Shown here: one piece after another, positions 22,334 through 32,359 of the stretch
How the letters are laid out: each line of letters opens with the position of its first letter
Numbering within the stretch: the stretch's first letter is position 1
Assembly: GCA_029582165.1 (NCBI GenBank)
Contig: CM055887.1
Location: 11,707,190 to 11,771,189, forward strand
DNA length: 64,000 nt
DNA from: Portulaca oleracea
Taxonomy: Eukaryota > Streptophyta > Magnoliopsida > Caryophyllales > Portulacaceae
Direction of reading: 5' to 3'
Notes under the pieces: model-generated
Told to the model about the DNA's origin: nothing
Databases searched by the model: none
The model's input: only the letters and a program-made list of their open reading frames with translations
Translations under genes and position numbers: made by a program

Positions 22334-22735
22334 CCTCGCGGATCCCATGAAACTTAAAACCTTTGTAGGGCTCAAAATTTCAAAAATCTTATCCAAAGCC
22401 CTGACAGGTCCTCGCGGATTTTGGGTGCCTAGGTCCCGAATTACGCCCTTTCGCAGCCTAACTCAATTTTGGGCCTTTAAAGTACTATAGATCCTCGTGG
22501 ATTTTGCAAAATCTGGGTCAGAATTTGCGTAGATTGCCATTAGCCCAATTTCCCACACCAAGGCTTCTGGATTCTCACGGATTTTTCTTTACCTTCGGCC
22601 CAAAATACATACAAACTCTGTTTCTGTTCGAAGTGGGGGCTGCTTAGTTTTTTTTTTTACTGTGATTCTCGCGGATTTTTAGTTGAATTTGCGGAATTAT
22701 TTATTTTTTTTTTTTGCAGAAATCCTCGCGGATTT
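22334..22735 (+). repeat. Dispersed dyad motif, post-pol cluster
   Basis: Six copies near 22334, 22411, 22493, 22574, 22666 and 22720. 22720-22735 is the full form AAATCC-TCGC-GGATTT. The copies at 22493 and 22574 have CG changed to TG and CA. A purine tract, GAAGTGGGGGC (22630-22640), which looks like a polypurine tract, lies inside the cluster. Confidence 0.85.
22630..22640 (+). other. Polypurine-tract-like sequence
   Basis: GAAGTGGGGGC, similar to the PPT before the 3' LTR of Tat elements. Here it precedes 7 kb of extra DNA rather than a recognisable LTR. It is either an internal PPT or the original 3' end of a shorter element. Confidence 0.5.
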
Positions 22736-22966
22736 TACATCTGTTGTTGAAAATTCCGAAAGTTCATAAACGAAAAATTCTTATTTCAATCAAATCCAAT
22801 AATCCAAAATCACAAAGTTTAAATTAAAAAAGAAAGCACACCAAGCATGCAAACTTCCAACTTGCAACTAAACTGTTCATCAGTATCAAAAAAAAAAAAA
22901 GTAAAAAAAAAGCCTAAAAATTAAAGGCAAAGCAGCATCAGTTCTTTAATCTTGCTTGAGTTTCTT

Positions 22967-24626
22967 TCATGTCTCTGGTGTAGTGCTCGACCTAGATCCT
23001 TCGCCTTTTGAAGATACTCTTCGTTGTCTTTTCCTAATAGTCGGGTTGTTTGGAGCCTTCTCTTTGCCTTTTCCACCATTCTTTGGAATCTGTTGAGATG
23101 AAGTTTGAGTAGGTCTAGGTTCTCTTATCACTAAGGGTCTTTCCCGAGGGCGAGTGCGCTGCGTCGTAGCAGTTGAGCTAAGGGGGCGGACTCCAGTGGG
23201 TAAGGGTTGCCATCCTTTTTCTTCCCTCTCTTTTAAGTCCTTCCTGATAGTCGGGTCTGTTTCAGTTATCCAATGGCGATAAGCCTCAGATACAAAAGTG
23301 CTCCCGCCCATTGTAGGTACAGTGAGAACAGGTCTGCTCATCCAATAGTCTTGCCAAGATCTAACTTTCACAGCATCATTAGCAATGACTCTAGGGTTAG
23401 GTGGGATGCAGTCAAGTGTTGGAATCCACTGTTTTCTCCTAATTTGGCCTTTGGCTCGCTTAGGGAAGTAATAGGTGGTATGCGTCAGGCCCACAAGCCT
23501 CATAAACGGGCATTGATGATCAACGGTCACTACTTCCCTCATCCTCCACCAAGTAATGTGCCACTTGATGATCATCTCTTCAACAAACCATTTCAACCAC
23601 TTGTCCGTCGAACGTTCTTTATATTTACGGGCACGTTGGCAAACGACATCCTAATGTCGGCTCATTCTTAGGAGGTGCTAAGAAGCGGGTGTGTTCCATT
23701 AACCATACCTGCAAGAGCAAGCAAGAGAATTTAGATTCTCAACAAAACGAATTCTCGCGGATTTGCGAAGAAATTCCAGGAGACAGTTTCAGGGGATTCT
23801 CGCGGATTTCTTGTAGCAATTGATGAAGAATTACAATGATGTTTGAATTGGATCCTCGCGGATTTAGTGTCAAAATTCAGAAATTTACCTGAAGACAGGA
23901 TACTCGCGGATTTAGTCCTACAAATAAATCAGTCTGGTACTTGTTTTGAAGACGGGGTCCTCGCGGATTTCAATTGAAAAGGTGGAAATTAATTTGAAAT
24001 TTTACCTGAAGCAACAGGGGGCTTCCTAAGAAGTCACTCTCGGGTTCCTCACATAGTCGATCCAAGCATAAGATAGTTTCAGCCACGATCATTGGCGCTA
24101 GATTTTGATCACAACGGAGACTCTCGCTGATGTTAATTAATGAAGCTGGACCGCTATTTGTACCACCATGATAGAAACAAAATCCCCCCAACAGGCACTG
24201 AACTAAAGCTCTAACTTTTGTCTCGACACTGTTTCGTTCATCACCACTTTTGAACAAAGAAATTAAAGGCAGAAAGTTTACTCTTTCACCTTCTAAAATT
24301 TTCTCTAGGTTGTCTTTTTCTAACCCGAGTAAAGAAGTATATCTCGGAGCAGTATTTTTGGAAGAAGTCGGAATTACAGGTGTTGAGGTGAACTTAAAAC
24401 CTAATATTGCCCCGAATTCTTCGGGGAGGGGACACAGTTCTTTTTCCCCAAATCTAAATAGATGGAGTTCAGGGTCCCAGAATTCAGTAGCAGCCCTCAA
24501 AAAATCCCACATGATTCTCACTTGCCTTAAACTGATTAGAGTGTGAAGATTGTACCTTTTCAGTTCTTCCTTTTCAGCAAAGGGAAGTGAAAGCATCCAT
24601 TGTTCTAGCTCTTTTTGGAACGACAT
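22967..24626 (-). pseudogene. Antisense PMD-type gene A, two exons, frameshifted
   Basis: Exon 1 runs 24626-24006 (207 codons, ATG at 24626, donor CAG|GTAAAA) and exon 2 runs 23708-22967 (acceptor TTGCAG). Exon 1 has the plant mobile domain pattern: FLRAATEFWDPELHLFRFG (about residues 42-60), ELCPLPEEFGAILGF and TKVRALVQCLLGGFCF. Exon 2 opens VWLMEHTRFLAPPKN, continues with VGLTHTTYYFPKRA and QWIPTLD, and ends in a basic Arg/Lys/Ser tail. Exon 2 is 742 nt, one more than a multiple of three, and homology changes frame near 23630, so the copy is broken. PMD proteins (the MAIN/MAIL group) act in silencing and genome integrity and occur inside transposons. The 297-nt intron and the 5' flank are full of dyad motifs. 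Confidence 0.75.
23753..23970 (+). repeat. Dyad motifs inside the intron of antisense gene A
   Basis: Five intact CTCGCGGATTT cores at about 50-bp spacing (near 23755, 23796, 23851, 23902 and 23958), confined to the intron; the exons on both sides have none. Confidence 0.9.
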
Positions 24627-24646
24627 ATTTCGGGTAGTAGGGTGAA

Positions 24647-25077
24647 TTTTTCGCGGATTTTGTGGAAGAAGCTGAGCTACAGGGTAGGTGTGGGGGAAGT
24701 TTTATGATTCTATGGATGGTAGATTCTCGCGGATTTTATAGAGTTTAAAAAAAATTTCAAAGTATGGATGCGAGGAGGTGGGTGTGAACTGGAAATCCTC
24801 GTGGATTTTGGGATAGGACTCTATGAGCAGTACATTCTCGCGGATTTTTGTCATAGAAGTAATGTGTATCAAGGACTCTCAGTAGTTGGAGGTGCAGATT
24901 CAAATAAACAATTGTGATGATTGACCGACACCAAGGTTGGTTGGGATTGGGACTTCGCGGATTTTAAGTCCGGGGAACAAAATCAATCCTCGCGGATTTG
25001 TCAGATGGAAGGATTTATTCATGATAGTGGGCTGTCAACAGTGTTAAGTCCGGGGAGCGAGGTCAATCCTCACGGAT
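24647..25077 (+). repeat. Dyad motifs upstream of antisense gene A
   Basis: Seven copies from 24647 (TTCGCGGATTT, about 20 bases from the gene A start codon) to 25066. The copy at 24793-24808 is a full dyad AAATCC-TCGT-GGATTT. This is the only spacer between gene A and the 3' end of gene B (757 bp) and presumably holds the gene A promoter. Confidence 0.85.
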
Positions 25078-25383
25078 TTGTCAAGCTGTTTGGGCCGATT
25101 AAAGGCCCGGGTCATTATTTGCAGGGAGGCTTGTTATGTAAATTTTGGTGTAATCAAAATTTAATTGTTTCTGACAAAATTTATAGAAATTTATGTTTGT
25201 TTTGACCACAACTCAATGTCTTTCTTTTGTTGTGTCTTGCATCTCATTTAAAGAAAAATAATTAATAAAAACATAATAATTCTTACATTAGCATTTGCAT
25301 CAGTGTCTGCATCTAGGATAGTGCATGAGTCAAATAATAACAAACAAGACAGCAGTTGTTTAAGCATTATACATGGATAATTC

Positions 25384-28252
25384 TCAATGATCCTCTTCGT
25401 CAGAGACTAAGTCTATAAACTCCGGGCCTGAAAAACCGAAGCGCCGGCCCGTCAGCGAAGGAGTAGGGTTTTCTCCAGTGAAGTAGTTCCACCCGTCAGC
25501 TGCCCAGGAAGAAGGTTGAGGAGTCGGATCATGACGGTACTCTTCTGCAGTAGGTTCTTCGACCCATGAAGTATCAGGGATTTCATAAGTATAAACTCGT
25601 CCTGACTCATCAACATGGTAGGAGCCTTGATAGTGACCTTGCAAAACGGGAGCTTTCAAAACTGGGGATGTTAAGCTCCAATCATCGTCGTATTCCTTCT
25701 CAACGGTTTCCTCTTTACCTATGAAGTATGAAGAAGATGAGTTAAAAAAGCTAGAGGCGTTCGGGGCAGGCATGGCCAGAACAGGAGCCTCAGGAGGAAT
25801 ATCCTTGTATTCTGTGGGTGTTTGATAAGCATCGTAGGCCCAATCCTGTTGGTATTCGGGATATCCCTGCGAAATGGACAGACTGCCGAATAACTGTTCT
25901 AGGGTAGACGTGTCAGTGGACTCATAGGTTTGTGAGGTATCACTTTCACTAAGATACCTCCCATAGTTGCGAGTCCTAGTTGATCCCCGAGCAGATTTGA
26001 AAGCCACATTGCCAGAAGACCCGGCAGAATCCTCACTTACATCTTCAGGAATTGCGGGGATGTTGGGGACATAGTTGCCATGTTGGGAGCCGCAGATAGT
26101 CATCCCACCACTCTCACCGGAAGGACCGACACCTTGTTGCGTATAAGGGCCAAGTTGCATACCTCCACCCATGTCATAGTCGTCACCGTCGTCATCTTCA
26201 TCATCATCATCATCATCATGGTCACCTCCGTGATGATCACCTCCGTGATGACCACCTCCATGGTGACCACCTCCGCCATGATGACCACCACCACGATGAG
26301 GTCCTCTACCTCCACGCCCACCACGTCAAGGTCCAAAGCCCATCCGGCGCCGAAATCGCCTCCGCATATCCTGGAGCTCATCGCAAAGGCCATAGATGAG
26401 CATGATGGCTTCCATAGTCTGCTCTCGGTTCCACTGGAAAAGAATTTATTTCCAAAATTAAGCACAAGGCTAGTAAAGAAAAAGAAAATTGTTCGTCGTT
26501 GTGTGAGTAAAGATCTTACTCCTTGACTGTTTGAGGCTAATGGAAGCTCGGGGCAGTCTTTTCTGCGGCGTCTCAAGCGAAGAGGGTTAGGAACTTCTGG
26601 AATTCCGGTGTGCTGCAAGTTAACCAGATTAACCACAGCATTTGAAAGAATAAATACGAAAGCAAGTAAATCTTATAGTTACCATAGGCCCCATGAGGCG
26701 AGAACGAGCGAAATCGACATAATTGGCACCCTCAATCCATAAGTTCCCGATCGGAAATCCCATAAGATTGGCCTCGAGTTCTTCCTGGGTCAGGGAACGA
26801 GGATAAAACATTTTCGCTGGGGGGTCTACGGGTACAAAAGGAGGCCATATATGGAGACATTGATGGGTCACTCTTTCACCACAGTACCAGATAAAAGTGA
26901 AGGGACCTTCGAATAGGATCCTTCGGCAATTAATGTCTTGTAAGGTATCAAAGTCAGGAAGTTGATCCTCAGTAACCTCATAGGCAGCCCAATGATTAAG
27001 TGCACCATGAACATATATTAAATGGGGTTATGATGGTGAAATAGTGAGATGAAGGAGTGAATAAAGGATCATACCTGTCCGAGATTATTTAAAAGTCCAC
27101 GGAATAGCTCCAAGTGCTCCACTCTGCGTTTTCTTTCTACCAATTCGTCGTTACCCCAACGAAGAGCGATTGGGAAAACAGGCCCAGCGTTAGACTTTTG
27201 GGATAACTCCTCAAAATATTCATAAAACCAGATCTGTATCAATATAAATGAGGTCAGTGTGAATTTTCTTAGAAAGGGAGCAAAGTTATAGAAGAGATAT
27301 ACCTCGATGACTTTCCACAAGCCAGAAAGGTAGGTGTTGTTCTTGTCGATTTTTGATTTTGGGACTCGAAGTCCAGAACGAAGCCCCCGGAAAAGGCAGG
27401 TGTAAGCAGCGGCACCCCATGCCAGATTATTTAGGTTATCAAGATCCGCCAGATTCTCCAAGTAATGAAAAAATGTACGATTCCCACGGTCAGCAAAAAT
27501 TGTGGTGCTAATGAAGAGGGCAAGGATCACTCGCCGTCTTTGATCTTCCTCATAATCGTCGTCCCAAAAGTTTCCCTTTTGAACTTCTTCAAAGAGAATG
27601 GAGTATCGGAAACTACGATTATCGTCCACATTTAACATCACGGGGCCAAATAACTCTACTTGCAAGTCCTTATCACGGCCCAAAGCGTTGGAGTATTGGA
27701 GAGGGTCACCACCAAAGGACAATCCAGTGATCATTGCGAAATCCAAAGGTGTGATGGTCATTTCACACCGGGGAAAATGAAATGTGTTCGTTGTGTCCCA
27801 AAAGCGTTCGCTTAGGGCACGTACGACACAATGTCCAATGGGCTCCCGCATGGCCTGTAGAGCATTGAGCAAATGACCAAACCCCGCTTCCTGGATTATT
27901 TCTTTGGCTGGGTAGCCAAGCTGTTCTAGTTCGTCCAACAGTTTCATTATTTTCCCGATGGCCCCACAGGCTTGCACGTTGTCGGCCTGCAAGGTGGTAG
28001 AACATGAAGAAAGTCAATTCAAGAGTTTGTCAAAAGTCTGGTCACATATGTGATAGTAAGGATGTGTAAAGAGGCACGTACTGGGATTTGGGACGCATGA
28101 TGAGAGATATGCATGGTACGACAATACAAAAGGTCATTGTTGTCCCATTGATCGGGGCCAGCCTATTCCTTACTCATATTGCCTTTCTGAGCAATGTGAG
28201 CCGCCCACGCTGCTTTCTTTGGATGGTATTGTCCAGGTTTTGTAGACGCCAT
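25384..28252 (-). pseudogene. Antisense PMD gene B, six exons, with lesions
   Basis: Reconstructed exons: 28252-28082, 27986-27303, 27233-27075, 27006-26683, 26612-26520 and 26433-25384, all in phase 0 (about 826 codons). Exon 2 carries the PMD signature (VVRALSERFWDTTNTFHFP, EMTITPLDFAMITGLSFGG). Exons 2-3 join as GLWKVIE|IWFYEYFEEL, and exon 4 has HIWPPFVPVDPP. Exon 6 holds a long Arg/Gly then His/Gly and Asp-rich tract and an acidic tail ending VSDEEDH. Lesions: TAG in exon 1 (28165-28163), a missing acceptor AG before exon 4 (27007) and TGA in exon 6 (26328-26326). Intron-exon structure inside a retrotransposon points to capture of a spliced gene in antisense. Expression would start in the motif-rich DNA right of 28252. 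Confidence 0.8.
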
Positions 28253-28466
28253 GGTGGAATACTGCAAGTAAAGTTACAAACTGTGAATAAATTTGAAGGT
28301 TCCAAACAAAGTAATGGCTCAACTTGGGCATAGGCCTCTCAAATGCTCAAGCAAAGTTTGAAAAAATGAGGTGGTTCAGTCCATTAGCTCAAGTGGGCTT
28401 ATAGACATGATTTTGTTTTTTATTGAATGATTTAAATATCAAAAAGGTCATGGATTTCAAAGCATA

Positions 28467-29710
28467 TCCTCGCAGATCCAATTTCTGACCTGCTTGATAT
28501 TTTAGAAATATAGTAAAAAAAGAGTCGGGCTGATCCAACAAAATCCTCGTGGATTTGGTTTCTTACCCAAGCCTTTTTTCTTTTCTGGTACAGTTTAAAA
28601 CAGGTTTAATAAAAAATACATAAAAAAAATGTTCAAGTGCAACTGGGCTCCTCGCGGATTCCAGCCACAAAATGAACATGAAAAGTCAACGTTATGAACT
28701 TTTCTGAAACATAATACGTCCAAAACTTAATCCTGCTGGATTTGGGTTCAAGATTTGATAGCATGTTCAGAATTAAAAAAATATATAAGACATGTGCACA
28801 GGTTCTGTTAGATTCTTGCGGATTTATCACCTCACACATAGTATATTCTGTTGGAAGATTTTATAATCTGACTTTTTCCAAAGGAAATTTTAGCTTATGT
28901 GCCCAGGAATAATTGAAATCCGCGAGGATTTATTTCCTGACAATCATCATTCTCTAAACGAAAAATCCCCACACAGTTTTTTTTTTAACAACCTGAAGAA
29001 TCGAGTTTCTCGCGGATTTCATTCAGAAATCCGTCAAGTTTAGCAGCTCAAGCTCTATCAGCTGGAGCTCTCGCGGATCTGCCTGGTTTGTGAAGAAACA
29101 GAGCTCAAATTTTGAACAACTGAAAAGAAAATGGCTTGAGGAGTTACGCGGATTTCATTAGAAGACATGACTGAAGCTCAAAGTTCGACTGAGAGAAAAA
29201 TAATCGGTTGCAATATTAGCTCAGTTTCTCGCGGATTTGTCTAAGATTTCGAAAGGCAACTGGCCCAGCTTCTCGCGGATTTTCTGGGGAAAATGAAGGA
29301 AAATTTTCAGATGCGTACCTCGGTTCTGCGTGGATCTGTCAATAATGGAGCTCGATTCTACTGAGTTTCTCGCGGATTTGAGTACTTACTCACTCAACAA
29401 TGCTCAACAGCTCCTCGCGGATTTTGGTTAAGATCTGCAAAATTTCAAAATATGGAACTCATTTAGAATTGAGCAAAGATTGAGTAAAAATTCAGCTCGG
29501 TGCTGTGAGCTTCTCGCGGATTTGTACAGCTCGGTATTGAGAGTTCCTCGCGGATTTCCCAGCTCATTGATGGTGTTTCAGTACTCAAAATTTGACTAAA
29601 AAAAAACATACCCGGTTGCAGTTTGACTCAATTTCTCGCGGATTTTACTCGAATATCTGTCAAATTTTTGCAATTCTAGCTCGCTCTTCAGTAGCTCTAC
29701 GCGGATCTTC
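28467..29710 (+). repeat. Dyad motif array upstream of antisense gene B
   Basis: About 18 copies at roughly 40-110-bp spacing, including 28541-28556 (AAATCC-TCGT-GGATTT), 28916-28931 (AAATCC-GCGA-GGATTT, the centre in reverse complement) and intact cores near 28648, 29008, 29069, 29226, 29270, 29366, 29410, 29510, 29545 and 29633. Near 28730 the arms persist (AATCC, GGATTT) while the centre has become TGCT. Between the motifs the DNA shows GAGCTC/CAGCTC words but no coding frame. Confidence 0.85.
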
Positions 29711-29735
29711 AGTAGTGGCTATTATGAGTGCCTCA

Positions 29736-30390
29736 GTCTTTCGATCTTCCTTGATGTAGTTCCTTGATGTAGTTCGGTCTCTCCCGATGTCGCTGAAATG
29801 TAGCTCAGTCTTTCCCGATGTCGTTGAAATGTAGCTCAGTCTTTCCCGATGTCGTTGAAAATGTAGCTCAGTCTTTCCCGATGTCGTTGAAATGTAGCTC
29901 AGTCTTTCCCGATGTCGTTGAAATGTAGCTCAGTCTTTCCCGATGTCGTTGAAAATGTAGCTCAGTCTTTCCCGATGTCGTTGAAATGTAGCTCAGTCTT
30001 TCCCGATGTCGTTGAAAATGTAGCTTTGTCTTTCCCGATGTCGTTGAAAATGTAGCTCAGTCTTTCCCGATGTTATTCAAATGTAGTTCAGTCTTTCCCG
30101 ATGTCATTGAAATGTAGTTCAGTCTTTCCCGATGTCGTTCAAATGTAATTCAGTCTTTCCCGATGTCGTTGACAATGTAGCTCAGTCTTTCCCGATGTCG
30201 TTGAAATGTAGTTCAGTCTTTCCCGATGTCATTCAAATGTAGTTCAGTCTTTCCCGATGTCGTTCAAATGTAGTTCAGTCTTTCCCGATGTCGTTCAAAT
30301 GTAGTTCAGTCTCTCCCGATGTCGTTCAAATGTAGTTCAGTCTTTCTCGATGTCGTTCAAATGTAGTTCAGTCTTTCCCGATGTCGTTGT
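29736..30390 (+). repeat. 31-bp minisatellite, about 20 copies
   Basis: Head-to-tail units of TTTCCCGATGTCGTTGAAAT plus GTAGCTCAGTC (31 bp), with occasional 1-bp length changes and a drift from GTAGCTCAG to GTAGTTCAG along the array. It sits in the 3' untranslated part of the Tat element. Tandem repeats in this position are a known feature of Tat/Ogre elements and can seed satellite DNA. Confidence 0.95.
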
Positions 30391-30733
30391 AGTTTACCTA
30401 AGATGATGCAGCCGCAAAATTCGGATTATTTTCTGACTCATATAGAAATTGTATCTCCATATTTTCTCTTGAAAATAATTAATTCTGCTTTTTTTTTATT
30501 AATATGGGAGTATTAAGAAAATCTTAAATTCTCCACACAATCAATTTCTCGGTCAATCCAGCTAGACCAGTCAAATGACCATTTAATTGAATTGAATGGT
30601 GAGATAGGCGGGAGGTTGCAAGGGTGGTCTTTAAAAGGGAGGCCCCTTGTCCATATCCACACACTCCAAACATTTTATCTCCCACTCCTACTCTCCCTAC
30701 AGGCACTTTCTCTCTAGAATCTCAAGCAGCAGA
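30391..30733 (+). other. Spacer with promoter-like sequence
   Basis: No gene. CTTTAAAAGGGAGGCCCC (about 30628-30646) followed by a pyrimidine-rich stretch looks like an LTR promoter and transcript start on the plus strand, leading into the dyad-rich GC-rich segment. The element it belongs to is not resolved. Confidence 0.35.
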
Positions 30734-32290
30734 GCATACCGCCAGGTGTGCAGTTCCCGAGCCCCGCTGCTGTTTGTCGATCGCCGGCGAAACCCGGATA
30801 CCGGATGGCCATACCGCCAGGTATTGCCGTCGGGTGGGTTAGTTCTCGCCGGTGACGATTCCTCGATTTTCGCCGAGACGCCGTTCACGGAGCTCGCATG
30901 TGTTCGGTTTTCAGCATTACGAACCTGAATTCCGGAATTTTGTTGACCCATGCCTGGCGGTATAGCCCCGGGCTCGAACCCGAGTTTGACCCGCTCCTAT
31001 TTTCGGGTCAACTTTTGTACAACCCGGGGATTTGGTCTCGGGTTTGCCCCATACTTGCTTGTATGGTCACATGCTTTTAACTCCCGGTGGCTAGCCGAAA
31101 TTCGGCTGGAACCGCCCCCGTTCCGCCAGGCATGATCCCGGGTTCAGACCCAAGTTTGACCCGTTCCTGTTTTCGGGTCAGCTTTCGCACAATCCGAGGT
31201 TCGTCCTCGGGTTTACTCCATACCTGCTTGTATGGTCTCGGGTTTGCGTCCCGAGTTTGATTCGAGGAATTTTGCTTTGTCGCGGGATTTTGAGTTTTCT
31301 TCTTGTGCTTTGCAGCTTATACGATGACACAACCTTTGAAACCTCGAGATACCCGAATGAGCATGTGAGGCTTAGGAGATCGGAAGTGCCGGTGAGCCTT
31401 TCAAACTCATATTCTTTGTATGATCTTGGTATCCCGCATGCATGCTTTATACCAACCTTTTCATGTATTGAGGCCCAAAACTTTTTGCTATTTCTTGTGT
31501 CGTCAAATTTTTAGAGTTGAACGTTGGGATTAACTATTAATTCCAAGAGTTTTCTCATAAAGATCTGATGTCATGCCTCCAGGCATGTGGCTCTATCTAG
31601 TTTTCCATACCTTTCTGAACAATTTCTTTTTTTTTTTGTAAAGTCGGTGTCATGCCTCGGGCATGCACATTCCGCTGTCACGATGTCGGTCGTGGTCCTT
31701 GCTCGTTGTTCAGAACCACGGGCTACTATGCTCTGCGGTATGGTGCTCATCGAGTTTTTGCATGGTCTGGACAGATTTAAGTCTGGGCAGGCTGGCATGC
31801 CTCCATGTATGGTGCTCTGTCCGGAGTTTTTCTGCATAGTCTGAACAGATTCAAGTTTGGGCAGGCTCGCATGCCTCCAGGTATGGTGCTATATCTGCTG
31901 AATTTTGTCCAGTTTTCATTGTTTTTGCACTGCTTCATCAGATTTGGGGTCTAGTCAGGTTGTCATGCCTCTAGGCTTGCAACTCTGTCCAGCCCAGGAT
32001 TCGTCAGCCGAATTTCACTTTTTGCGCGGACCCTAGATAGGATGCCATGCCTGCAGGCATGGCGCTCTGTCCGATGTTTTTTTTTTCGCATGGCCCAACC
32101 TTGAGTCCCCTTTGCCGAGCATACCGCTAGGTATTGCTTTATGAAATCTTGCATTTTGTCTTCGCATCGGGTCCATTTTGTAAGACCCAAGTCCAGACCA
32201 TGTCTGGCGATATGGTACCGGCTTTTTTGGGTCTTCTCCTGTTCGGAACCCTGGGTATGGGTCCGAGCCATACCGCAAAGATGGTGTCCG
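30734..32290. repeat. Dyad motif 2 cluster (CATRCC-N4-GGYATG)
   Basis: A GC-rich non-coding segment, LTR-like in composition, with about 14 copies of an 18-bp palindrome. Examples: 30734-30751 (GCATACC, GCCA, GGTGTGC), 30810-30826, 30949-30964, 31219-31236, 31572-31587 (CATGCC, TCCA, GGCATG), 31870-31885, 32045-32062 (within GCCATGCCTGCAGGCATGGC, a perfect palindrome), 32120-32136 and 32199-32214 (CATGTC, TGGC, GATATG). Arms change together: A with T, G with C, or wobble. The same motif fills the minus-strand LTR at 37369-39019. No homology to that LTR outside the motifs was seen. Confidence 0.8.
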
Positions 32291-32359
32291 TCAGAAGACC
32301 TGCACCGACTTATTCTGACAAAGATGGGTCGGGTTTGTCCGTATGCTCGAGTCTTCTCA

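Larger units (their letters stand above)
12380..30390 (+). mobile_element. Tat-lineage gypsy retrotransposon with antisense PMD genes
   Basis: A Ty3/gypsy element of the Tat group (relatives include Ogre and Retand): 5' LTR about 12380-14258, tRNA-Arg-type PBS 14263-14280, leader, gag-protease, pol with a second (archaeal-type) RNase H, a conserved post-integrase segment, a purine tract, two antisense PMD genes and a 3' minisatellite. Dual RNase H, this PBS type and extra genes after integrase are established hallmarks of the group. The left boundary is uncertain by tens of bases. The right boundary is tentative because no second copy of the 5' LTR was found; the 3' LTR is either lost or replaced by the sequence after 30.4 kb. 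Confidence 0.8.

Noticed and set aside
26080..26526. Plus-strand 148-codon frame rich in Thr/Met/Ile
   Set aside because: It is the reverse of the His/Gly/Asp repeat and neighbouring exons of antisense gene B; no family motif.
26100..26636. Minus-strand frame of 178 codons overlapping gene B
   Set aside because: It reads through intron 5 and the last exon in the wrong frame; the spliced model gives PMD-type protein instead.
29736..30390. CRISPR-like array
   Set aside because: Units are contiguous with no unique spacers, and the genome is plant nuclear; it is a minisatellite.
32045..32064. Restriction-like perfect palindrome as an isolated curiosity
   Set aside because: It is a member of the dispersed CATRCC-N4-GGYATG family and is reported there.
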